Shown: positions 55,470 to 64,000 of the stretch, piece after piece
Numbering within the stretch: position 1 is the stretch's first letter
Layout of the letters: every line of letters starts with the position of its first letter
Source of the DNA: Anaerobacillus isosaccharinicus
Lineage (GTDB): Bacteria > Bacillota > Bacilli > Bacillales > Anaerobacillaceae
Length of the DNA: 64,000 nucleotides
Direction of reading: 5' to 3'
Assembly: GCF_001866075.3 (NCBI RefSeq)
Contig: NZ_CP063356.1
Coordinates: 2,966,164-3,030,163, forward strand
Program-made: the position numbers and the translations under genes
Notes under the pieces: generated by a model
What the model was told of the DNA's origin: nothing
The model's database searches: none
What the model saw: only the letters and a program-made list of their open reading frames with translations

Positions 55470-57848
55470 ATGCAAGATACAAGCTTTGCTATTCACCCAG
55501 GTACAAAAAAAGAATTAATTGGAGAAAACTTTAAAGATATAGGTACATTACTGTCTTTTACCATAAAAGAGGATGTCGTTTCTTTCATTACTGAAAACAG
55601 CTTTGTTAGTTTAGTTTTTTATAATGATTACACTGTAAGGGTAACAATGAATCAAAAACAACAACCTTCTTTATCTTCAAGCTTTGCAGTCATTAGTAAC
55701 CGAGCAGGTATAACTCCAGAGATAAGTGATCATGACCATGAAGTTGTAATTAAGAGCAAAGAACTTCTTGTGAAGGTGACAAAAGCACCATTTCGTATTG
55801 CAATTTATGATAAAAGTGGAAAGGCAGTTGTTACGGAAAGTAAAAAAGGGATGGCTTTTAATGAAAATGGTGAAGTCATTTGCTTTAAGAATATGGAAGA
55901 CAATGATCACTTCTATGGATTCGGAGAAAAAACTGGTTTTCTTGATAAACGAGGCGAGAAAATGGAAATGTGGAACACTGATGTTTATGCTCCACATAAC
56001 CCTGAGACAGACGCCCTCTATCAATCAATTCCATTTTTTATTACGTTAAGAGAAGGGCGGTCCCATGGAATTTTCTTTGATAATACGTGGAAGACTCATT
56101 TTGATTTAAAATCAGAACTAGATACGTATTCATTTAAAGCTGAAGGGGGCCAACTAGATTATTATGTGTTTTCTGGGCCAACTTTAAAAGAAGTATTAGG
56201 ACAATATACAAAGCTTACTGGCACAATGCCAATCCCGCCAAAGTGGGCACTAGGATATCACCAATCCCGCTATAGCTATGAAACTGAAGAAGAAGTTAGG
56301 CAGCTTGTAAATGATTTTCTTCAAAAGAAAATCCCTGTCGATGCAATCTACTTAGATATTCATTATATGAATGGGTACCGCGTATTTACGTTTGACCAAG
56401 ATCGCTTCCCAACACCGAAAGCATTAATTGATGATTTGAATAAAGCTGGAATAAAAATTGTTCCGATCGTTGATCCAGGTGTAAAAGAAGATCCAGAATA
56501 TCCTATTTATCAAGAAGGAGTCCGTGAAAATCATTTTTGTAAGTATCTAGAGGGGAATATATATTTTGGTGATGTATGGCCAGGCAATAGTGCGTTCCCA
56601 GACTTTACAAGTACAAAGGTACGTAAATGGTGGGGGGAAAAGCATAAGTTTTATGCGGATTTAGGAATCCATGGTATCTGGAATGACATGAATGAGCCAG
56701 CTATCTTCAATGACACTAAAACAATGGATGTCAAAGTGATGCACGATAACGATGGAGAGCCGAGAACACATCGCGAGCTTCATAATGTATATGGCTTTTT
56801 AATGGGTGAGGCAACCTATGAAGGAATGAAACAGCAATTAAATGGAAAGCGAGCTTTTCTTTTAACAAGGGCTGGATATGCTGGAGTTCAGCGGTACGCT
56901 TCTGTTTGGACTGGAGATAATCGCAGTTTTTGGGAGCACTTACAATTGGCTTTGCCAATGTGTATGAACTTAGGGATGTCAGGAGTTGCCTTTTGTGGAC
57001 CAGATGTTGGTGGTTTTGCTCACGATACATCAGGAGAGTTACTAGTACGATGGACACAGTTTGGTACATTTACTCCATATTTCCGTAATCATAGCGCAAT
57101 TAATACAGTTCGCCAAGAACCATGGTCATTTGGTGATGAGGTAGAGAAGCTAACGAAAAAATATATTGAACAACGATATGTGTGGTTACCCCATCTTTAC
57201 ACGTTATTCCGTGAAGCTAACCAAACGGGTGTACCAGTCATGAGACCACTTGTTTTAGAATTCCCAACAGATGAGAATACGTTTAATTTATCTGATCAAT
57301 TTATGATTGGTGACAGAGTTATTGTTGCACCAGTTTTAACTCCTACGACAAAACATCGGGTAGTCTATTTACCTGAAGGTAATTGGATTAATTACTGGAC
57401 AGATGAGCGACTCGCTGGAAATAAGCATCATTTAGTCGAAGCTCCGTTAAATATTTTACTGATCTTTATTAAAGAAGGATCAATTATACCCCATGGTACA
57501 GTGAAACAATCGACAGCTACTCCAGAGACTGAGATGACGTACCATATTTACTTAAGGGAAACAGGAACAGCTTCTTACAGACTATATGAAGATGATGGTC
57601 AAACATTCGGTTATGAAAATGGGGAAACATTTGAGCAAGAAATTACTGCTGAAAAAAATATAGATTCAATCACCATTTCATTAAAAGAATCAAACGGAAG
57701 CTATGATCCAACTTGGAGTAAAGAAACGTTTGTATTACATGATTGCAGAGAAGATATCGAAATTATTATTAATGGTGAAGAAATTGAAAAAACATCGCGT
57801 AATTTCGATAATTCATCAAAAGCAATAACAGTTACCATTGAAAGGTAA
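55470..57848 (+). CDS. GH31-family alpha-glucosidase
   Basis: 792 residues, cytosolic, no signal peptide. The N-terminal beta-sandwich is followed by the catalytic barrel with YHQSRYSYETEEEVR, the nucleophile region GIWNDMNEP (near residue 402), and the acid/base region SVWTGDNRSFWEHL (near 480), then C-terminal beta domains. It removes terminal alpha-linked glucose from imported maltodextrins. AGGAGG precedes the ATG. Confidence 0.93.
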   Translation: MQDTSFAIHPGTKKELIGENFKDIGTLLSFTIKEDVVSFITENSFVSLVFYNDYTVRVTMNQKQQPSLSSSFAVISNRAGITPEISDHDHEVVIKSKELLVKVTKAPFRIAIYDKSGKAVVTESKKGMAFNENGEVICFKNMEDNDHFYGFGEKTGFLDKRGEKMEMWNTDVYAPHNPETDALYQSIPFFITLREGRSHGIFFDNTWKTHFDLKSELDTYSFKAEGGQLDYYVFSGPTLKEVLGQYTKLTGTMPIPPKWALGYHQSRYSYETEEEVRQLVNDFLQKKIPVDAIYLDIHYMNGYRVFTFDQDRFPTPKALIDDLNKAGIKIVPIVDPGVKEDPEYPIYQEGVRENHFCKYLEGNIYFGDVWPGNSAFPDFTSTKVRKWWGEKHKFYADLGIHGIWNDMNEPAIFNDTKTMDVKVMHDNDGEPRTHRELHNVYGFLMGEATYEGMKQQLNGKRAFLLTRAGYAGVQRYASVWTGDNRSFWEHLQLALPMCMNLGMSGVAFCGPDVGGFAHDTSGELLVRWTQFGTFTPYFRNHSAINTVRQEPWSFGDEVEKLTKKYIEQRYVWLPHLYTLFREANQTGVPVMRPLVLEFPTDENTFNLSDQFMIGDRVIVAPVLTPTTKHRVVYLPEGNWINYWTDERLAGNKHHLVEAPLNILLIFIKEGSIIPHGTVKQSTATPETEMTYHIYLRETGTASYRLYEDDGQTFGYENGETFEQEITAEKNIDSITISLKESNGSYDPTWSKETFVLHDCREDIEIIINGEEIEKTSRNFDNSSKAITVTIER

Positions 57849-57926
57849 AAAAATACATTGTTAACCTTTGCAATTATAGCTAAACTAAAAATAAGAAAAG
57901 AATATAGCAAGAAATGAGGGGGAACT

Positions 57927-58964
57927 ATGGCGGTAACAATTAAGGATGTTGCAAAGTTAGCAAATGTTGCGCCTTCCACCGTGTCTCGAGTGATTGCTAA
58001 TAGTCCGAGAATTAGTCAAAAAACAAAAGATAAAGTACGGGAGGCAATGGAGAAGCTAGGCTACCATCCTAATTTTAATGCAAGAAGCTTAGCAAATAAA
58101 AGTACAAATACAATTGGAATTGTCATGCCTAGCTCGGCCAATAAGGCATTTCAAAATCCTTTTTTTCCTGAAGTTATGCGAGGGATTAGTTCAAAAGCAC
58201 ATCAGGAAGGGTTTGGCCTATATTTATCAACGGGGCAAACAGAAGATGAAATTTTTGAAGAAGTTGTTCATATGGTTCAAGGTGGGAGAGTAGATGGAAT
58301 TATTCTTCTCTATTCTCGAATAAATGACCGAATTATGCCGTATTTACAATTACAAAATTTTCCTTTCGTTCTAATTGGACGCCCATATGGTGACGATTTT
58401 CAAGGTATCACATATGTCAATAATGATAATTTTAAAGCAGCAAAAACAGTGACCGAATATTTAATTTTACTTGGTCATCAACATATTGCTTTTGTCGGTG
58501 GTGAGCTTGATTTCGTTGTTACCGTAGACCATAAAAAAGGATATGAGCTTGCATTACAAAATGCAAATATCCCAATTAGAGATGAGTATGTTGTTTTTCA
58601 TCAAGAACTACAGGAAGGTGGACAAGATGCGATTATTGAGCTCATGAGCTTATCGCAACCACCAACAGCTCTAGTTGTTTCAGATGATATTATGACATTT
58701 GGCGTGATGAGAATGTTGAGCGAAATGGCGATTAGAGTTCCAGAAGATATCTCAATTATTAGTTTTAACAATGTGTTAATTTCAGAGCTATCTTCACCAC
58801 CAATGACTACCGTCGATATTAACATTTTTGGCTTAGGGTTTGAGGCAACAAATTTAGTTATTGAGAGAATTAAACAACCTTCAATGGAGCCTAAAAATGT
58901 CATTATTCCACATAAGTTAGTGAAGCGACAGACCTGTAAAAAAGTGATCTATCAAAATAATTAA
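57927..58964 (+). CDS. LacI-family regulator, MalR-like
   Basis: 345 residues with N-terminal helix-turn-helix and hinge (TIKDVAKLANVAPSTVSRVIANSPRIS, then NFNARSLA) and a periplasmic-binding-protein-like sensor domain. It ends the maltodextrin operon and is the best candidate to bind the GCAACCGTTTG operators before this operon and the chemoreceptor. Confidence 0.92.
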   Translation: MAVTIKDVAKLANVAPSTVSRVIANSPRISQKTKDKVREAMEKLGYHPNFNARSLANKSTNTIGIVMPSSANKAFQNPFFPEVMRGISSKAHQEGFGLYLSTGQTEDEIFEEVVHMVQGGRVDGIILLYSRINDRIMPYLQLQNFPFVLIGRPYGDDFQGITYVNNDNFKAAKTVTEYLILLGHQHIAFVGGELDFVVTVDHKKGYELALQNANIPIRDEYVVFHQELQEGGQDAIIELMSLSQPPTALVVSDDIMTFGVMRMLSEMAIRVPEDISIISFNNVLISELSSPPMTTVDINIFGLGFEATNLVIERIKQPSMEPKNVIIPHKLVKRQTCKKVIYQNN

Positions 58965-58973
58965 TACCGGGAG

Positions 58974-59013
58974 AGAATGGCATTTTATAATTAATTGCCA
59001 TTCTTTCTTTTTA
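58974..59013 (+). terminator. Terminator of the maltodextrin operon
   Basis: AGAATGGCA (58974-58982) pairs perfectly with TGCCATTCT (58996-59004), followed by TTCTTTTT. Confidence 0.85.
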
Positions 59014-59116
59014 ATAGTACGCACTTTTTGTAGTATATTGTAAAAAATCCCAGAGACTTGTGGTATACTTAATTATGTTTATTTAGCTTATTTTTTCAAA
59101 GAGGTAGGTGTAAATC

Positions 59117-60202
59117 TTGTCCCAATATAAATGGTTTCGATATGGAATAGGAATTATTATGCTATTTTTAATTCTTTATTTAGGAACACTAGTTCAATTT
59201 ATCTTTCGTCCCATCGTTGTTTTTGTAGAAACGTTATTTGTTCCTTTTTTACTAGCAGGTGTTTTGTATTATTTATTTCGCCCAATTGTAAATCTTTTAG
59301 ATAAGAAAAAAGTTCCAAAAACTTTAGCAATTATCTTAATTTACTTATCGGTAGTTGGACTAATATCTCTACTAATCCTATTAGTTGGACCAATTTTACA
59401 AAGACAGGTTAATAGTCTAGTTAATAATTTTCCCTATTTAATTAATGAAATTCGGGCATTGTTCATTCAGTTACAAGAAAATGAATGGTTTAATCGTTTC
59501 CAAGCAACAGAAACATTATCTTTAAATAAAATTTCAGAAAATATGACTCAATACATAAATCAAGCCTTTAATGTTATTAGTACGAATATTTCTGGGTTGA
59601 TTGGGTTTGTTGCAAACGTAGTAATTATTTTTATCATTATTCCGTTTATTCTTTTTTACATGTTAAAAGAAGGAGAAAAAGCCCCTAATCAAGTTCTCAA
59701 GTTGTTACCTGAAAAGCAGCGAATTGAAGGAAGAAAAATACTAAGTGATATGGATGTTAAACTTAGTTCATATATTCAGGGTCAAATACTTGTAAGCTTA
59801 TGTGTAGGGATACTCATGTATGCTGGATTTTTAATCGTAGGAATTGAATACTCGTTAATTCTAGCTCTAATTGCGATGTTTACGAATGTAATTCCTTTTG
59901 TGGGTCCATGGATTGGGACGGTGCCAGCACTTATTGTAGCTATAATTCATTCACCATTAATGGTGGCTAAAGTATTAATCGTCATTGTTGTTGTTCAACA
60001 ATTTGAAAGTAATTTTATTTCTCCTCAAATTATGGGGAAGAAGCTTGCTGTTCATCCCCTTACTATTATATTATTATTAATTGTTGCAGGTAGATTTGCT
60101 GGAATTGTAGGAATGCTACTCGCTGTGCCAACCTATGCTGTTTGCAAAGTGTTCATCAGTCATACGTATCGATTATTAAAACTTAGAAATAAGATTGAGT
60201 AA
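59117..60202 (+). CDS. AI-2E/PerM-family transporter
   Basis: 361 residues from TTG 59117 behind GAGGTAGGTG. Eight predicted spans with a large loop; family elements are FNVISTNISGLIGFVANVV, FILFYMLKEG, and the C-terminal NVIPFVGPWIGTVPA with LAVHPLTIILLLIVAGRFAGIVGMLLAVP (residues about 310-340). Members include AI-2 exporters and Na+/H+ antiporters; the substrate here is unknown. Confidence 0.88.
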   Translation: MSQYKWFRYGIGIIMLFLILYLGTLVQFIFRPIVVFVETLFVPFLLAGVLYYLFRPIVNLLDKKKVPKTLAIILIYLSVVGLISLLILLVGPILQRQVNSLVNNFPYLINEIRALFIQLQENEWFNRFQATETLSLNKISENMTQYINQAFNVISTNISGLIGFVANVVIIFIIIPFILFYMLKEGEKAPNQVLKLLPEKQRIEGRKILSDMDVKLSSYIQGQILVSLCVGILMYAGFLIVGIEYSLILALIAMFTNVIPFVGPWIGTVPALIVAIIHSPLMVAKVLIVIVVVQQFESNFISPQIMGKKLAVHPLTIILLLIVAGRFAGIVGMLLAVPTYAVCKVFISHTYRLLKLRNKIE

Positions 60203-60208
60203 CAAAAA

Positions 60209-60241
60209 CAGGGAGTGCCTAGAAATAGGTACTCCCTTTAT
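60209..60241 (+). terminator. Terminator after the AI-2E transporter gene
   Basis: GGGAGTGCCT (60211-60220) pairs with AGGTACTCCC (60227-60236, one G-U pair), followed by TTTATA. Confidence 0.75.
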
Positions 60242-60370
60242 AGGCTTTATCAAGTTGGGATAGTTGACTCAACTTAACTTTAGTTAACTAGATGTAATGT
60301 CTAGTCAGGTATTTTGAAATTCATTTACGTGAATATTAATAGGAGAGTATACAAGAAGGGGTGTAAAGTT

Positions 60371-61327
60371 ATGAATATTGCTATTTTGACTTCAGGTGGA
60401 GATAGTCAAGGCATGAACAGTGCAATTCGCGCAATAACTAGAACAGCAATTGTAAGAGGACATAAAGTGTTCGGTGTTAAAAAGGGATACCAAGGGTTAA
60501 TGGAAGGTTTGTTTACACCTTTAGATCTTCGAGATGTAGGAGACATTCTTCATCGGGGTGGAACATTTCTACAATCAGCGAGATCACAAGAGTTTAGAGA
60601 GCCTAGCGGTCAGGAAAAAGCCATTGCTAAATTAAAAGAAGCAAATATTGAACATTTAGTTGTCATTGGTGGAGATGGAAGCTATCACGGCGCATTGGCA
60701 TTATTTGGAAGAGGTGTAAAGACTTATTGTCTTCCAGGGACCATTGACAATGATATAGCTTATACAGATTATACAATTGGATTTGATACAACCGTAAACC
60801 TTGTTGTCAGTTTGATCAATAATGTCCGTGATACTTCAACTAGTCACGAAAGAACGAGTATCATTGAAGTTATGGGAAGAGGTTCAGGTAATATTGCGTT
60901 ACATGCTGGCGTAGCTAGTGGCGCTGACGTTATCATAGTTCCAGAAGTGGAATGGAATTTAGAAGATGTATGTAATGAAATAAGTGAAGGCTTCAATAGA
61001 GGAAAAAAACATGGGATTGTTGTCGTTGCTGAAGGTGCGGCAAGTGGAGAAGCAGTAGCAGAAGAAATTGAAAAGAGAACTGGACTTGAGGCTAGAAGCA
61101 CTAAATTAGGTTATGTTCAACGTGGTGGAAGTCCTTCTTCCTTTGACCGGATTTTTACGAGCAGAATGGGCGATAAGGTAATAGAATGTATGGAAAATGG
61201 GATCTCTGGGGTAGCAATAGGTATAGAAGGAAAAGAAATCACCTATCATCCGATTCATGAAGTATTAAGTAAAAAGGCTGATTTTGACTTTAAGCTTTAT
61301 GAAATTGCAAAAAACCTTTCTAGGTAG
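60371..61327 (+). CDS. 6-phosphofructokinase
   Basis: 318 residues from ATG 60371 behind AAGGGG. Phosphofructokinase motifs are GGDSQGMN (PGMN is usual), RGGTFLQSAR, VVIGGDGSYHGA (the Gly after GGD indicates ATP rather than pyrophosphate as donor) and the catalytic PGTIDND. Length equals the bacterial ATP enzyme. It stands alone rather than beside pyk and accA, so it may be a second isozyme rather than the main pfkA. Confidence 0.9.
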   Translation: MNIAILTSGGDSQGMNSAIRAITRTAIVRGHKVFGVKKGYQGLMEGLFTPLDLRDVGDILHRGGTFLQSARSQEFREPSGQEKAIAKLKEANIEHLVVIGGDGSYHGALALFGRGVKTYCLPGTIDNDIAYTDYTIGFDTTVNLVVSLINNVRDTSTSHERTSIIEVMGRGSGNIALHAGVASGADVIIVPEVEWNLEDVCNEISEGFNRGKKHGIVVVAEGAASGEAVAEEIEKRTGLEARSTKLGYVQRGGSPSSFDRIFTSRMGDKVIECMENGISGVAIGIEGKEITYHPIHEVLSKKADFDFKLYEIAKNLSR

Positions 61328-61417
61328 CAAAGTCAGATTTATTGAATTTATACTTTTTATTATGTAAAGTTAATTAAGTGAGATGGTTGAAGTAGTTGTT
61401 GAGAGTGAGGTGCGCTT

Positions 61418-61786
61418 ATGGCGTTTATGCGTGATGGGATAAAACAGATCGAAGTAAATGAACTTAAAGAAATTTTAAAAGCGAAACCAAAAGATGTTGT
61501 TGTCATAGATGTTAGGGAAAGGGAGGAGTATGATGATTTTCATATTCCAGGAATCCCATTGATTCCAATGCAAACAATTCCAAATATACTTGATGATTTA
61601 AAACCAGATAAAGAGTATATTTTTGTTTGCCGTAGTGGGAATCGGAGTCATAATGTTGCTCGTTTTCTAAAAGAAAATGGGATAGACGATGCGCATAATT
61701 TTTCTGGTGGAATGCTCACTTGGGATGATGAAGTTCGAACAGGGTTAGAAAATGTGATTACAGATATCTCGAAGCTATATGAATAA
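61418..61786 (+). CDS. Rhodanese-domain protein with intact active site
   Basis: 122 residues, cytosolic. VVVIDVREREEYDDFHIPG and the active-site loop FVCRSGNRSHN with catalytic Cys are complete, in contrast to the rhodanese-like protein near the window start. It is likely a single-domain sulfurtransferase. GAGGTGCGCTT precedes the ATG. Confidence 0.92.
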   Translation: MAFMRDGIKQIEVNELKEILKAKPKDVVVIDVREREEYDDFHIPGIPLIPMQTIPNILDDLKPDKEYIFVCRSGNRSHNVARFLKENGIDDAHNFSGGMLTWDDEVRTGLENVITDISKLYE

Positions 61787-61789
61787 GAA

Positions 61790-61829
61790 AAATGGGGCGT
61801 AACTTTAATTAAGTTAGCCCCGTTTTTTT
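61790..61829. terminator. Terminator between the rhodanese gene and a small minus-strand gene
   Basis: AATGGGGC with AACT pairs with AAGTT and GCCCCGTT, followed by T. Symmetric, serving convergent genes. Confidence 0.8.
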
Positions 61830-61962
61830 AAAGGTGATTTGTTTTCTTTGAGTACTGTCTTTCGCCACGGTCTTCTGCGTTTTTCTCCCTTTGTACGTTT
61901 TTCATGTGACGTTTGGCATTGTTATCTTGTTTCTTTTTATCGTCATCTTTAGTATGAGGCAT
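61828..61962 (-). CDS. Small charged protein, 44 residues (DUF3941-like)
   Basis: ATG 61962 follows a strong AAAGGAG site. The product is very hydrophilic (MPHTKDDDKKKQDNNAKRH...) and ends RQYSKKTNHL, which resembles the short Bacillus DUF3941 proteins as I recall them. Function unknown. Confidence 0.65.
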   Translation of the reverse strand: MPHTKDDDKKKQDNNAKRHMKNVQREKNAEDRGERQYSKKTNHL

Positions 61963-62270
61963 AATAATATCTCCTTTCGTACGTTCTCCTAATATTATTT
62001 CCTTGATGAAATGTTGTATGTATGTTATTGAACTTAATAATTCGATATTATCACCATTAGGATACTCTAAGTTGCTGAGTGCTGAGTAAAATACGCCCGC
62101 AACTACTTAGAGTTTGATGTGGCTCATTTTTTGGTAATTATGAAATTCACTCATGAAGAAAATCAATATGAAGTAAAAATTGGGTCTAATAATATTGAAA
62201 AGTTCTAGATAAATGTTCTTACTCCTCAATTTTGGGGAATAGTAACAAATAATGAAAGGGGAAATAGATC
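61963..62270. other. Gene-free stretch with one large hairpin
   Basis: CTCTAAG and TTGC (62065-62075) pair with GCAA and CTTAGAG (62099-62112), leaving a 3-base bulge and a 23-nt loop. It may be an RNA structure ahead of the YitT gene or a protein site. No gene was recognised on either strand. Confidence 0.45.
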
Positions 62271-63092
62271 TTGGAAACATTAAAAAATATGATAATATAT
62301 ATATTTGGCTGTTTATTATTGGCCATATCATTAAACTTTTTTCTCATACCAGCAAATGTATTCGCCAGTGGTTTTACGGGTATTGCTCAGATTTTAGCTA
62401 CCTTAACGCCTATTTCTACAGGGATTTCTTTATTTATTTTGAACATACCAGTTGCTATACTAGGTTGGTTAAAAATAGGGAAGAGATTTACTGTTTTTAG
62501 TTTTATTAATGTAGCGATTTCTACTTTTTTTCTCGAAATCATTCCTATTGTTCAAATTTCTGAGGACATTTTATTAAATTCAGTTTTCGGTGGAGTAATT
62601 ATGGCTATTGGAGCAGGGCTTATTCTGAAGTATGGTTCTTCCACTGGTGGTGTAGATATTATTGCTTTAGTATTAGCAAGATATAGCGAACGGCCACTTG
62701 GTACATATTTCTTCTTAATAAATAGTGTAATCGTTTTAACAGCAGGATTTATTTTTGATTGGGAAAAGGCTTTGTATACACTCGTAACTTTATATGTTGG
62801 CTCAAGAATTATCGATGCTATTCATACTCGTCATGTGAAATTAACTGCAATGATTGTGACAACGAAACCTGATGAATTGCAAGAGGCTATTCATGAACAG
62901 CTGACAAGGGGGATTACAAGACTTCCCGCAAAGGGTGGCTATTCAAAACAAGACAAAGAGATGCTGATGATTGTTATTACGAGATATGAACTCTATAATT
63001 TAAAACAGATCATTGCAAAAGTTGATGACAAGGCATTTACAAATATCATTGAGACAGCTGGAATATACGGCTTGTTTCGGAAAGACAGTTAA
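62271..63092 (+). CDS. YitT-family membrane protein (DUF161/DUF2179)
   Basis: 273 residues from TTG 62271 behind AAAGGGG. About five or six spans in the first 190 residues (LLAISLNFFLIPANVFASGFTGIAQI, YGSSTGGVDIIALVLAR) and a C-terminal cytosolic DUF2179 domain (RGITRLPAKGGYSKQDKEMLMIVITRYE). Function is not established for the family. Confidence 0.9.
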   Translation: METLKNMIIYIFGCLLLAISLNFFLIPANVFASGFTGIAQILATLTPISTGISLFILNIPVAILGWLKIGKRFTVFSFINVAISTFFLEIIPIVQISEDILLNSVFGGVIMAIGAGLILKYGSSTGGVDIIALVLARYSERPLGTYFFLINSVIVLTAGFIFDWEKALYTLVTLYVGSRIIDAIHTRHVKLTAMIVTTKPDELQEAIHEQLTRGITRLPAKGGYSKQDKEMLMIVITRYELYNLKQIIAKVDDKAFTNIIETAGIYGLFRKDS

Positions 63093-63172
63093 TAGTCAAG
63101 AGTTGTAGTTATGTGACCTTTTTCGATGGGCTTTTAACCATAAAAAATCGATCCTGACGAGGTGAGAGAGTT

Positions 63173-63640
63173 TTGTTAAAGCTAGTCTCAATAATATGTG
63201 CGTTAATTATTTTCATTACTGGTTGTGGAACGAACATTGAAAGCATAGATTATTTTTATGGTGATGATACAACGACAAATTTTAGAGCTACTTTTAGCGT
63301 TAGGGAAGTGGGGGATGATATGCAATTTGAACTTTCATTAACGAATGAAGGAAACGAAAAAGCACTCATACAATTTCCATCGGGTCAACAGTTTGAGATT
63401 ATCGTTAAAGATGAAGAGAATCAGGTTGTCTACCGCTTTAGTGAAGGAAGAATGTTTACGATGGCAATTGTAATGAAAGAAATTGAGCCTGGGGAAACAT
63501 TAGTATGGGTTGATGAGTGGAAAGAAGCAAAGCAAGGAATGTATACCGTTATAGGTGAACTTCAAATTATGTCAATTAACAATGAAACTGTTGATCGTAA
63601 CCAATTTCGAATAGATAAAAAGGTCAGTTATGAAAAATAG
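63173..63640 (+). CDS. BsuPI-domain lipoprotein
   Basis: 155 residues from TTG 63173 behind GAGGTGAGAG. A lipoprotein signal (FITGCGT, Cys near 18) is followed by a beta-rich domain of the BsuPI type (intracellular proteinase inhibitor), with FPSGQQFEIIVKD, VVYRFSEGRMFT, EPGETLVW and GMYTVIGEL. Here it would sit on the outer face of the membrane. Whether it inhibits a protease is unknown. Confidence 0.82.
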   Translation: MLKLVSIICALIIFITGCGTNIESIDYFYGDDTTTNFRATFSVREVGDDMQFELSLTNEGNEKALIQFPSGQQFEIIVKDEENQVVYRFSEGRMFTMAIVMKEIEPGETLVWVDEWKEAKQGMYTVIGELQIMSINNETVDRNQFRIDKKVSYEK

Positions 63641-63668
63641 GTGGGAGCAATTCCCACCTATTTTTCAT
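63636..63668. terminator. Bidirectional terminator after the BsuPI-type gene
   Basis: AATAGGTGGGA pairs with TCCCACCTATT around a short loop, with A/T runs on both sides. Confidence 0.88.
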
Positions 63669-63828
63669 CTTCTAAATCCTTATTCACCCGAGTGCTTATA
63701 GCTTCTAAAAATGAAATCCATTCCTTACTTAAATTCGTTTTTTCTAAAGTAGGAGTTTTCATCTTTGGAAGCTCTTTTTCCATTTGCCAATAATGATTAA
63801 AAGGTTCAGGTAATTGTTCTTCAGCCAT
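63658..63828 (-). CDS. Small hypothetical protein, 56 residues
   Basis: ATG 63828 follows AAGGGG. The product (MAEEQLPEPFNHYWQMEKEL...) is acidic and hydrophilic with no membrane segment. It starts 23 nt after the stop of the SNF2-type helicase gene and is probably its operon partner. Family not recognised. Confidence 0.65.
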   Translation of the reverse strand: MAEEQLPEPFNHYWQMEKELPKMKTPTLEKTNLSKEWISFLEAISTRVNKDLEDEK

Positions 63829-63851
63829 AAGGGTACCCCTTCCATCTTTAG

Positions 63852-64000
63852 CTAAGACAAACTTGAAATTCTTAATTTTAAGAATTGTTCTAGCTCATTA
63901 GTCGTAAGTTCGGAAAGTTTATTTTCATTTGCATTTAGAATTTGATCGGAAAGAGCCTGTTTTTTTTCAAGCATTTGGTGGATTTTTTCCTCTAATGTTC
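63852..64000 (-). CDS. SNF2-family helicase, C-terminal end (partial)
   Basis: The frame is open to the window edge and ends at TAG 63854-63852. The 48 visible residues (LEEKIHQMLEKKQALSDQIL, later LSELTTNELEQFLKL) match the end of bacterial SNF2/RapA-type helicases, where T-x-EEKI follows the last helicase motif. Only the tail is in the window. Confidence 0.75.
   Translation of the reverse strand, partial: TLEEKIHQMLEKKQALSDQILNANENKLSELTTNELEQFLKLRISSLS

Overview
The window is low-GC, Gram-positive DNA. It has strong AGGAGG-type ribosome binding sites, many TTG and GTG starts, oligo-T terminators, Fnr regulators with the Bacillus C-terminal cysteine pattern, IDEAL-, YtkA-, BsuPI- and YitT-type genes, and a MalR-type sugar locus. 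This fits a Bacillaceae member. The paired fnr genes, arsenic operons and B12-dependent propionate genes would suit a facultatively anaerobic relative such as Anaerobacillus, but the genus is inference.

Layout. 1-4.7 kb: end of a chemoreceptor with a CZB-like tail, a GGDEF-EAL protein, and a yidC gene preceded by a small membrane ORF and an SD-sequestering hairpin. 4.7-7.6 kb: an intact IS21 element. 7.6-14.5 kb: PilZ, two Fnr paralogues, FadR-type regulator with pcp, an IDEAL-type protein, and a STAS protein with a receiver-PAS-PP2C-kinase fusion. 14.5-18.9 kb: divergent arsenic operons arsDA and arsR-acr3-arsC. 19-29.7 kb: MOSC protein, then propionyl-CoA carboxylase (accC-tetR-accB-pccB), methylmalonyl-CoA mutase (mutAB) and its GTPase meaB. 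30-32.8 kb: EAL protein, a PCYCGC-type lipoprotein read through an in-frame UGA, and a PAP2 phosphatase. 32.8-35.3 kb: an IS66 element with perfect 8-bp target duplication. 35.3-41.4 kb: ccdA and thioredoxin-like pair, YtkA-like lipoprotein, fabG-like gene, soluble chemotaxis transducer, Ste24-type protease, EamA exporter. 41.4-43 kb: IS110 element. 43-49.6 kb: B12 radical SAM protein, YbjQ, acetyltransferase, Met/Gln/His repeat protein, MATE exporter, AraC regulator. 49.7-59 kb: chemoreceptor and a maltodextrin operon (binding protein, two permeases, GH31 glucosidase, LacI regulator), linked by a shared operator. 59-64 kb: AI-2E transporter, 6-phosphofructokinase, rhodanese, YitT, BsuPI-type lipoprotein, and the tail of a SNF2 helicase.

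How it works together. Propionyl-CoA is carboxylated to methylmalonyl-CoA and isomerised to succinyl-CoA, probably under the FadR-like TetR protein encoded inside the operon. No epimerase is present in the window. Arsenate is reduced by ArsC and arsenite exported by Acr3, with ArsA and ArsD as ATPase and metallochaperone. Cyclic-di-GMP signalling is represented three times (GGDEF-EAL, EAL, PilZ).

Most notable observations: (1) a candidate selenocysteine codon in the PCYCGC-type lipoprotein, giving a UxxC motif followed at 22 nt by a hairpin fitting the bacterial SECIS pattern; (2) a MifM-like arrangement upstream of yidC; (3) inverted arrays of a TAGAATG heptamer in at least five intergenic sites, several inside operons; (4) a common GCAACCGTTTG operator before the chemoreceptor and the maltodextrin operon; (5) an IS66 insertion exactly in the loop of a bidirectional terminator. 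All calls come from reading the sequence; no database search was run.
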